From Nocardia terpenica (GTDB lineage: Bacteria; Actinomycetota; Actinomycetes; Mycobacteriales; Mycobacteriaceae), in contig NZ_JABMCZ010000005.1 of the NCBI RefSeq assembly GCF_013186535.1, positions 1,240,001-1,304,000 of the forward strand: a stretch of DNA of 64,000 nucleotides, read 5' to 3'. Every line of letters starts with the position of its first letter. Position 1 is the stretch's first letter. Below are positions 57,834 to 64,000 of this stretch, piece by piece. A program made the position numbers and the translations under genes. The notes beneath the pieces were generated by a model. That model worked only from the letters and a program-made list of their open reading frames with translations. It had not been told where the DNA came from and searched no databases.

Positions 57834-58418
57834 TCAGCGGCCCCGTTGTCCGGAAAGCAGCGGCCCCCAACCGGATTCGAGTAGTTCGAAGATCCGGGTG
57901 ACGGCCGCCGCCGGATCGTCGGCGGCGCGGGCGACCTGCACCGCGCCCAGCGCGAAGTGCGCCAGCGCCGTCGCCGCCGGATCGCCGGGCGGCACTCCCA
58001 GCTCCGCCGCCAGCGCGCCCGCCAGCGCGCCCTCGTGGCGCTGCCACATTCTGCGCGAGTACTCGCGCAGGGCGGGTGTGGACTCGATCAGCCGGAGGAA
58101 GTCCCGCATCTCCGCCGATTCGCCGGTGAGCGGCCCGGCGAGGTACATCTCGAGCAGGCCGTCCAGCACGCCCGACCCGGGGGCGCGGTCGCGCACGGCC
58201 GCCACCAGCTGCCGCTCCCGGTCGGCGTCCAGGTCGAACACCAGCGACTCTTTCCCGTCCGGGAAGTGCGCGAATACCGTGGGCACCGAGACGTCGGCGG
58301 CCTCGGCGATCTCCTTCAGGCTCACCGCGTCGTAGCCGCGCTCCAGGAACAGTCGCAACGCCGCGTCGGCGAGCGCCTGCCGGGTCTGTGCCTTCTTGCG
58401 CTCACGGAGTCCGCTCAT
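57834..58418 (-). CDS. TetR-family regulator
   Basis: 194 residues. HTH: QALADAALRLFLERGYDAVS, LKEIAEAADVSVPTVFAHFP. The C-terminal ligand domain has MRDFLRLIESTPALREYSRR. Likely represses the divergent NTF2-like gene, whose start lies 130 bp away; that gap contains an AT-rich stretch (GTCATACAAGAATTTTATCC) suited to a promoter. Confidence 0.92.
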   Translation of the reverse strand: MSGLRERKKAQTRQALADAALRLFLERGYDAVSLKEIAEAADVSVPTVFAHFPDGKESLVFDLDADRERQLVAAVRDRAPGSGVLDGLLEMYLAGPLTGESAEMRDFLRLIESTPALREYSRRMWQRHEGALAGALAAELGVPPGDPAATALAHFALGAVQVARAADDPAAAVTRIFELLESGWGPLLSGQRGR

Positions 58419-58548
58419 CTCGCCACCCTATCGCGCCTTCTTAGTCATACAAGAATTTTATCCGCTGAAGTTTCCTGCCGCGCGCGGTTCGGGCGATCCC
58501 GCTAGGATGCCGGGAGGCTATTCAACCAGTTGCATATGCGAGGTGGCG

Positions 58549-58965
58549 ATGCATCCGTTCCGGCAGGCCGTGGAGGCACACGATGCGGCGGCGATCGAGG
58601 CGCTGCTGGCAGACGACGTGGTGTTCACCAGCCCGGTGGCGTTCAAGCCGTATCCGGGGCGGGCGATCACGAGCGCGATCCTGCGCGGCGTGCTGCGGGT
58701 GTTCGAGGATTTCCGCTACGTGCGCGAGATCGCCGACCCGAACGGCCGGGACGCGGCCCTGGTCTTCGAGGCCACGGTGGCCGGAAAGCGGCTCACCGGA
58801 TGCGATTTCGTCCATCTCGACGAGGCGGGCAAGGTCGACGAGCTGACCGTGATGGTGCGCCCGCTGTCGGCCGCGACCGCCCTGGCCGAGGCCATGGGCG
58901 CCCAGTTCGACCGCATCCAGCGCGAGGCGGCCGAGCAGGTGCGGCGTGAGGCCGCGCAGGCGTAG
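58549..58965 (+). CDS. NTF2-like/SnoaL-like protein
   Basis: 138 residues from ATG 58549 with GAGGTGG upstream. MHPFRQAVEAHDAAAIEALL, DDVVFTSPVAFKPYPGR, GCDFVHLDEAGKVDELTVMV. The cone-shaped NTF2 fold serves as isomerase, hydrolase or binding protein. The divergent TetR suggests response to a small molecule. Confidence 0.85.
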   Translation: MHPFRQAVEAHDAAAIEALLADDVVFTSPVAFKPYPGRAITSAILRGVLRVFEDFRYVREIADPNGRDAALVFEATVAGKRLTGCDFVHLDEAGKVDELTVMVRPLSAATALAEAMGAQFDRIQREAAEQVRREAAQA

Positions 58966-58986
58966 CGCCTGCACTACGCTGACCCG

Positions 58987-59418
58987 GTGCGACTGGACGA
59001 GGCCACGGCCTGGGACCGATTTCGCGCGGCCCGGGTCGCCCGGCTCGCCACCGCGGGCGCGGACGGGCGGCCGCACCTGGTTCCGGTGACGTTCGCGACC
59101 GACCCGGACCCACGAAATCCGGTGGCGGTCATCGCGATCGACCACAAACCCAAGACCACCACCCGGCTGCGGCGGCTCCGCAATATCGCCGACAATCCGC
59201 GGGTCGCGCTGCTGGCCGACGACTACTCCGAGGACTGGACGCAGCTGTGGTGGGTCCGCCTGGACGGCACCGCCCGCATCCTCACCGACGGCCCGGACCG
59301 CGCCGCGTCCATCGCCTGGCTAACCGCGAAATATCCGCAGTACCAGGATAATTCGCCGACCGGGCCGGTGATCCGGATCGTCGTCGACACGGTCTCCGGC
59401 TGGGCCTACACCGACTGA
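58987..59418 (+). CDS. PPOX-class F420-dependent oxidoreductase
   Basis: 143 residues from GTG 58987. FRAARVARLATAGADGRPHL, VPVTFATDPDPRNPVAVIAI, DHKPKTTTRLRRLRNIADNP, then WWVRLDGTARIL. This is the split-barrel family that uses coenzyme F420, common in Nocardia and Mycobacterium. It follows the NTF2-like gene by 21 bp and may share its transcript. Confidence 0.88.
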   Translation: MRLDEATAWDRFRAARVARLATAGADGRPHLVPVTFATDPDPRNPVAVIAIDHKPKTTTRLRRLRNIADNPRVALLADDYSEDWTQLWWVRLDGTARILTDGPDRAASIAWLTAKYPQYQDNSPTGPVIRIVVDTVSGWAYTD

Positions 59419-59424
59419 TCCGGC

Positions 59425-60084
59425 TCACAGCCCGGCGGCGAGGCTGTTCCAGAAATCCGTCTCGTAGGCGTGCAGCATCCGGGCGGCGCGCAGGGCGTGG
59501 CCGGGGTCGTCGCCCATGCCGAGGCCCTGGGCGACGGTGGCGGTCGCCTCGTCGGCGAAACCGGGCGGAGACTCGGCGAAGAAGCGGAAGAAGCCGACGG
59601 ATTCCTCGGGGAGGCCGTATTTGTCGGCGAGGGCGGTGGCGATGCGGCGGCAGTAGGAGCCCCACTCGTCGAGGTTGGCGAGCATGGCGAGGGCGACGCC
59701 GCCGCAGGTGCCGAAGACCGCCTGCTGGGCCAGGTAGGCCGGATACGCCTGGGCGCCGGGGTGCGGCTCGTAGGCGCGCAGGTCCTCCTCGCCCCAGCCG
59801 AGCGCGGTCGCGAACGTCGTCAGCAGCCCGGCGGCCTCGCCCTCCCCGGTGGCCAGGCCCAGGAACACCGGGCCCGCCGGGGGTTCGGGGAAGCGCGCGG
59901 CCAGCAGCGCGAAACTGCGCCGGTCGCTGGCGAGGATGCTGTACTGCTCCCCCGCCAACCGGCGCAGCCGCTCCGACGGGATCTGCCCGGCCTCCAGCAG
60001 ATCGACGAAATGATTTGCGGACGAATCGATCTCGTCTCGTGCGCGCCGGACCAGCGCGCGAGCCTCGGTGAGATTGTCGGCCAT
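59425..60084 (-). CDS. TenA-like / iron-oxidase-like helical protein
   Basis: 219 residues, all-helical, similar to TenA/haem-oxygenase-fold proteins: LVRRARDEIDSSANHFVDLL, GEQYSILASDRRSFALLAAR, YLAQQAVFGTCGGVALAMLA, YCRRIATALADKYG, FRFFAESPPG. The TenA thiaminase catalytic Cys is not clearly placed, so it may be a non-thiaminase member. Convergent with the F420 gene (6 bp). Confidence 0.75.
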   Translation of the reverse strand: MADNLTEARALVRRARDEIDSSANHFVDLLEAGQIPSERLRRLAGEQYSILASDRRSFALLAARFPEPPAGPVFLGLATGEGEAAGLLTTFATALGWGEEDLRAYEPHPGAQAYPAYLAQQAVFGTCGGVALAMLANLDEWGSYCRRIATALADKYGLPEESVGFFRFFAESPPGFADEATATVAQGLGMGDDPGHALRAARMLHAYETDFWNSLAAGL

Positions 60085-60194
60085 ATCAGCATTGTCGGCG
60101 CACCGCCCGTCGGCGCGCCTCGTTTCCCGGCAGATCGGGTCTATTTATCGCGCGTAACGTTTAATACCGATCATTCCTCGATCTCTGTGATAAG

Positions 60195-60215
60195 TCCCAT
60201 GTGTGATTCATGGGA
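60195..60215. promoter_or_regulatory. Palindrome upstream of the Tat-exported cupin
   Basis: TCCCATG and CATGGGA arms separated by TGTGATT: a perfect 7+7 inverted repeat, 83 bp before the cupin ATG. Possible operator; no regulator gene is next to it. Confidence 0.4.
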
Positions 60216-60297
60216 TGAACTGATTACGCTCGACATCGTCATCCCGGGTTGGCAGTTGCGAAATCGATCGAATGGTTCTCCGAGAGAGGACGGCGAC

Positions 60298-61005
60298 ATG
60301 CCGGAACAGCCGAACATCAAGCAGGACAACGGAAATCGCAAGGGAGTGGACCGCAGACTGGTCCTCGGCGCGGGTGCGGCCGCGGCGGCCGCCGTCGGTG
60401 GCGGACTGGTCGGGGCGAAGGCGAGTTCGGCCGCGGCCGCCACCGCGCCGGTGGCCGCGGAGGGTCCGCTGGACAAGAACCTCAATGCCGCGCCGCATCT
60501 GTTCAAGCTGACGCGATCGGAGAAGGACGCCTACCGCGGCGGGTATCTCCAGGGCGCGAACGAGGACACCTTCCCGATCCTGCAGGGGCAGCGCGGCTCG
60601 GTGTACTTCGTGCGGCTGGAGGTGGGCGGATTCCGTGAGCCGCACTGGCATCCGACCGCCTGGGAGCTGAACTTCGTCGTCTCCGGGACGGCGAAGTGGA
60701 CGATCCTCGGCACCCACTCCGACGGCGCCTACCGCAATACTGTGTTCCAGGCCGAGCAGGGCGATCTGGTCTTCGCTCCGCAGGGCCACCTCCACTACTT
60801 CGAGAACGCCCGCACGGATATGCCGCTGGAGGTGCTGGTCGTGTTCAACACCAGCGCCAAGGAACCCGACGACGACATCGGCGTGGTGGCCACGCTGAGC
60901 GCGCTCCCCCGCAACGTGCTCGCCGCCGCCTTCGGCGTCCCGGAGTCGGTCTTCGCCGCCCTACCGACGAAGCTGGAGCCGATAGTCATCGGCCAGCACG
61001 GCTGA
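60298..61005 (+). CDS. Exported cupin (oxalate-decarboxylase-like), Tat signal
   Basis: 235 residues. A twin-arginine-type leader (DRRLVLGAGAAAAAAVGG, then a Ser/Ala stretch) suggests folded export. The cupin has REPHWHPTAWELNFVVSGTA (His, His, Glu ligands) and GDLVFAPQGHLHYFEN (His ligand). One cupin barrel, resembling a half of bicupin oxalate decarboxylases, so it likely binds manganese. GAGAGGA precedes ATG 60298. Confidence 0.85.
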   Translation: MPEQPNIKQDNGNRKGVDRRLVLGAGAAAAAAVGGGLVGAKASSAAAATAPVAAEGPLDKNLNAAPHLFKLTRSEKDAYRGGYLQGANEDTFPILQGQRGSVYFVRLEVGGFREPHWHPTAWELNFVVSGTAKWTILGTHSDGAYRNTVFQAEQGDLVFAPQGHLHYFENARTDMPLEVLVVFNTSAKEPDDDIGVVATLSALPRNVLAAAFGVPESVFAALPTKLEPIVIGQHG

Positions 61006-61017
61006 CGCTCTATCCAT

Positions 61018-61099
61018 GGTCCCGGCGTGCTTTTGGCCGGGACCTCACGGAAGATTCCGGCCAAAAGCACGCCGGAATCTACGGGAAGCACGCCGGAAT
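61018..61099. repeat. Dispersed hairpin element, copy 4
   Basis: GGTCCCGGC-GTGCTTTTG-GCCGGGACC (61018-61044), a perfect 9-bp stem, then ATTCCGGC-CAAAAGCAC-GCCGGAAT (61054-61078) in reverse orientation, then a half-copy ending at 61099. It fills the gap between the convergent cupin and ftsK genes and touches the ftsK stop. Confidence 0.75.
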
Positions 61100-63682
61100 C
61101 TACTGGGCCCCGGGCTCTTCCGACTCGCCCGCTGGCTCCCCTCCCCCACCCCGGATGGAATACAGCACCCCCTCCAGCTCATCCGGTTTCACCAGCACAT
61201 CCCGCGCCTTCGACCCCTCGCTGGGCCCGACGACGCCGCGGGTCTCCATCAGGTCCATGAGGCGGCCCGCCTTGGCGAAGCCGACCCGCAGCTTGCGCTG
61301 GAGCATGGAGGTGGAACCGAATTGCGAGGTCACCACGAGTTCCACGGCCTGCAGCAGCAGGTCCAGGTCGTCGCCGATATCGGGATCGACGTCCTTCTTC
61401 TCGCCCGCCTTGGCGGTGGTGACGCCGTCCTGATAATCCGGCTCGGCCTGGTTCTTGGCGAACTCGACGACCGCGTGGATCTCCTCGTCGGAGATGAACG
61501 CGCCCTGCAGGCGAGTCGGTTTCGACGCGCCCATCGGCAGGAACAGGCCGTCGCCCATGCCGATCAGCTTCTCCGCGCCCGGCTGGTCCAGGATGACGCG
61601 CGAGTCGGTCAGCGACGAGGTCGCGAACGCCAGCCGGGACGGCACATTGGTCTTGATCAGGCCGGTGACCACGTCCACCGAGGGCCGCTGCGTCGCCAGC
61701 ACCAGGTGAATACCCGCGGCGCGGGCCTTCTGGGTGATGCGCACGATGGCGTCCTCGACGTCGCGCGGCGCGGTCATCATCAGGTCCGCCAGCTCGTCGA
61801 CGATGGCGAGAATGTACGGGTAGGGCCGGTACACCCGCTCGCTGCCCAGCGGCGCGGTGATCTGCCCCGACTTCACCTTCTTGTTGAAGTCGTCGATGTG
61901 GCGCACCTTGCTGGCCTGCATGTCCTGATAGCGCTGCTCCATCTCCTCCACCAGCCAGGCCAGCGCGGCGGCGGCCTTCTTCGGCTGGGTGATGATGGGC
62001 GTGATCAGATGCGGAATGCCCTCGTAGGGCGTCAGTTCCACCATCTTCGGGTCGATGAGGATCATCCGCACCTCGTCCGGCGTCGCCCGGCCCAGCAGCG
62101 ACACCAGCATCGAGTTCACGAAGCTGGACTTGCCCGAACCGGTGGAACCGGCCACCAGCAGGTGCGGCATCTTGGCCAGGTTGGCGCTGACGAATTCGCC
62201 CTCGATGTTCTTGCCGAGGCCGATCACCAAGGGGTGGTGGTCGTTTCGGGTCGAGGGCGCCTTGAGCACGTCGGCCAGCCGCACCAGTTCGCGGTCGGCG
62301 TTGGGCACCTCGATGCCCACCGCGGACTTGCCCGGAATCGGCGCCAGCAGCCGAACGTTCTCGGTGGCAACGGCATACGCGATATTGCGGGCCAGCGCGG
62401 TGATCTTCTCGACCTTCACGCCGGGGCCCAGCTCCACCTCGTAGCGGGTGACCGTCGGGCCGCGCACGAAACCGGTGACCGCTGCGTCGATCTTGAACTG
62501 CACCAGCACCTCGGTGATCGCCTCGATCATCGATTCGTTGGCGGCACTGCGCTTCTTGGGCGGATCGCCGTCGGTGAGCAGCGACAGCGGCGGCAGCTGA
62601 TAGTCGCCCTCGATCTGGCGTTCGGTGACGAACTCCAGCTGCTGCGGCGCGGGCGGTTCCGGCGTCTGGTCGACGACCTTGGGCGCCTTCTTCGGTCTGG
62701 GCTTGGCCGCGGACTTGGCCTCGGGATCGGGCTCGATCTCCTTGGCGTCGCGCAGCGGTGGTTCGCCGATCACCTCGGTGCGGGCGTCGGCGAATTCGTC
62801 GGTGGGATAGTTCTCGGCCGGGGTCCGGCCGCGGCGGCGGCGCTTGGCGTTCGGGTGCGCCGGGAACCCGTCCGCGTCATAGTTTTCCGGATCGTAGAGG
62901 CCGTAACGGTCGTCGTAGGAGTCGTATTCGCCGCCGCCGGCGCCGAACAGCTCCCGTAAGCGCTCCGGCACCTCGCGCACCGTGGTGCCGGTCAGCAGCA
63001 GCACGCCGAACACGATGGCCAGCAACAACAACGGCACCGCCAGCCACGCGGTCAGCCCCTCGCGCAGCGGGCCGCCCGCCACGTATCCGGCGAAACCAGC
63101 GGCGTGCGCGCGGCCGTGCGGATCGGTGGGCGCGCCGGACGCGATATGCCACAGGCCCAGCGCGGGCATCCCGACCAGCAGCCCGCCCAGCACCAGCCGG
63201 GGCCGGATCTCCGGGCGGGGCTCGGTGCGCATCAGCACCACCGCGATGCCGGTGGCGACGAAAGGCAAAGCGCCCGAGGCCGATCCGGAGATCCACCGGA
63301 TGCCGTTCTCGACCCAGTGCCCGATCGGCCCACCGGCCGATAGCCAGACGGCCGCGGCGATCACGACGCTGAACGCGATGAGCGCCAGCGCGACACCGTC
63401 GCGGCGATGCGCGTGCTCGATCTCTCCGGCCCGGCTCAGCGTCCGCGTGGTGGCGCCCATGCCGCGGGCGAGCATGTTCCAGCCGTTTCCGATGCCGCGG
63501 CCGAAGACGGCGAGCGGGGCGGTGTTCGACCGGGCGCGCGCCGGGCGGCGAGCGGGGGTGGTCCGCCCGCGCCGCGTCGCCCCCGACCGGGAACCGCCCG
63601 AACGCGACCGCACCGGAGCCCGGCCCCGAGTCGTTCCCGCCCGCGAACGTGCCGACGTGGTGCCGCGGGACTTACCTGCCAT
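61100..63682 (-). CDS. ftsK: DNA translocase FtsK
   Basis: 860 residues. A very basic N-terminus (about 1-75) precedes several transmembrane helices (VALALIAFSVVIAAAVWLSA; GLTAWLAVPLLLLAIVFGVL) and a Pro/Glu/Lys linker. The motor follows: Walker A AGSTGSGKSS, Walker B PYILAIVDELADLMM, and LATQRPSVDVVTGLIKTNVP. The C-terminal gamma winged helix ends the protein (AVELVVTSQFGSTSMLQRKL). It coordinates chromosome dimer resolution with cell division. The ATG at 63682 is shared with no upstream overlap. Corresponds to Rv2748c. Confidence 0.97.
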   Translation of the reverse strand: MAGKSRGTTSARSRAGTTRGRAPVRSRSGGSRSGATRRGRTTPARRPARARSNTAPLAVFGRGIGNGWNMLARGMGATTRTLSRAGEIEHAHRRDGVALALIAFSVVIAAAVWLSAGGPIGHWVENGIRWISGSASGALPFVATGIAVVLMRTEPRPEIRPRLVLGGLLVGMPALGLWHIASGAPTDPHGRAHAAGFAGYVAGGPLREGLTAWLAVPLLLLAIVFGVLLLTGTTVREVPERLRELFGAGGGEYDSYDDRYGLYDPENYDADGFPAHPNAKRRRRGRTPAENYPTDEFADARTEVIGEPPLRDAKEIEPDPEAKSAAKPRPKKAPKVVDQTPEPPAPQQLEFVTERQIEGDYQLPPLSLLTDGDPPKKRSAANESMIEAITEVLVQFKIDAAVTGFVRGPTVTRYEVELGPGVKVEKITALARNIAYAVATENVRLLAPIPGKSAVGIEVPNADRELVRLADVLKAPSTRNDHHPLVIGLGKNIEGEFVSANLAKMPHLLVAGSTGSGKSSFVNSMLVSLLGRATPDEVRMILIDPKMVELTPYEGIPHLITPIITQPKKAAAALAWLVEEMEQRYQDMQASKVRHIDDFNKKVKSGQITAPLGSERVYRPYPYILAIVDELADLMMTAPRDVEDAIVRITQKARAAGIHLVLATQRPSVDVVTGLIKTNVPSRLAFATSSLTDSRVILDQPGAEKLIGMGDGLFLPMGASKPTRLQGAFISDEEIHAVVEFAKNQAEPDYQDGVTTAKAGEKKDVDPDIGDDLDLLLQAVELVVTSQFGSTSMLQRKLRVGFAKAGRLMDLMETRGVVGPSEGSKARDVLVKPDELEGVLYSIRGGGGEPAGESEEPGAQ

Positions 63683-63754
63683 GGTGCTCAGGCTAGCGGC
63701 AATCGCCCCATCCGGACCATCCGCAACACCCACACCACCGAGATCGAATCGAGA

Positions 63755-64000
63755 TCACAGCGCCGCGCCGGGGATGAAAATCCGCATCAGGTCCTGGTAG
63801 CGGTATCGACCCGGACCGGCGGCTTCCAGCAGGCCGCGGGTGGCCAGTTCGCGACAGAACTGGTCGGCCCGCCGCTCGTCGCACACGATCACCGCCACCG
63901 AGTCGGGCACGCCGGGGCCGGACAGGTCCTGCCACAACCCCTGCACGAGATCGCCCGGATCCAGCGGTGACGCAGCCGGTTTCGGCACCGGCGCGGCGGA
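63755..64000 (-). CDS. 3' end of a gene extending past the window
   Basis: The last 81 or so codons are present, ending IPGAAL. The segment CRELATRGLLEAAGPGRYRY, then QDLMRIF resembles the winged-helix stretch found in AfsR/NB-ARC-type regulators (RYRxHDLLRLFA). Partial; identity uncertain. Confidence 0.35.
   Translation of the reverse strand, partial: SAAPVPKPAASPLDPGDLVQGLWQDLSGPGVPDSVAVIVCDERRADQFCRELATRGLLEAAGPGRYRYQDLMRIFIPGAAL

Noticed and set aside
58419..58548. Operator for the TetR regulator
   Set aside because: The only symmetry found (TTCTT...AAGAA) has five-base arms, too weak to call.

Overview
The window is high-GC actinobacterial DNA, most likely from a Nocardia or a close mycolic-acid relative (an inference). 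The main support is gene order. From about 14.0 to 23.0 kb and again from 33.6 to 63.7 kb it follows the Mycobacterium tuberculosis Rv2725c-Rv2749 block: hflX, dapF, miaA, a DUF349 gene, miaB, recX, recA, a DUF3046 gene, a glycosyltransferase, the Rv2743c-pspA-clgR-cinA-pgsA group, argA and ftsK. gluABCD sits between miaB and recX, a neighbourhood known from Corynebacterium. No tRNA, rRNA or CRISPR array was seen.

1-8.9 kb (minus strand): a tightly coupled lipid operon. In order of transcription it encodes a WS/DGAT-like acyltransferase, an MMPL exporter, a PfaD-type enoyl reductase and a PfaA-like type I polyketide synthase (KS-AT-ACP-reductase region). The synthase runs off the left edge and carries an apparent one-base frameshift near 1945. 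8.8-11.8 kb: a region of small secreted or unknown proteins with a diverged inverted duplication of about 260 bp and a decayed paralogue fragment. 11.8-14.0 kb: a long-chain acyl-CoA dehydrogenase and a lysophospholipid-type acyltransferase.

14.0-26.4 kb: conserved housekeeping genes (hflX, dapF, miaA, an extradiol-dioxygenase-like gene, DUF349, a membrane protein, miaB), then the glutamate-type ABC transporter gluABCD. 26.5-33.6 kb: a more variable block with an HTH/MmyB regulator and divergent SDR, a GrpB-like protein, a valyl-tRNA synthetase preceded by a small ORF, and a three-gene cassette ending in an HTH-DUF5753 regulator. 33.6-40.8 kb: recX (with a duplicated module), recA with an upstream SOS box, a two-module Lrp regulator, a flavin split-barrel protein, a phosphotransferase, DUF3046, a glycosyltransferase and a cupin.

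41.25-49.3 kb: the most striking feature. A secreted M1-family metallopeptidase gene is split by a 6.5-kb integrated element resembling the actinobacterial pSAM2/AICE class. It has a tyrosine integrase, an excisionase, an HUH replication initiator, four small Zn-binding or HTH-like proteins, a GntR regulator with an operator array, and a HIT-domain protein, but no FtsK-like transfer gene. Joining the 9-bp cores at its ends restores the peptidase reading frame exactly, so excision could switch the peptidase back on.

49.4-64 kb: an SRPBCC protein, a fused alpha-beta glycyl-tRNA synthetase (unusual for this phylum), the Psp-like envelope-stress group, argA, small oxidoreductase and regulator genes, a Tat-exported cupin, ftsK, and the 3' end of a further gene. 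A family of short hairpins with a conserved nine-base loop (RTGCTTTTG) lies in at least four intergenic gaps (15.6, 20.6, 40.9 and 61.0 kb), often beside arrays of half-copies.
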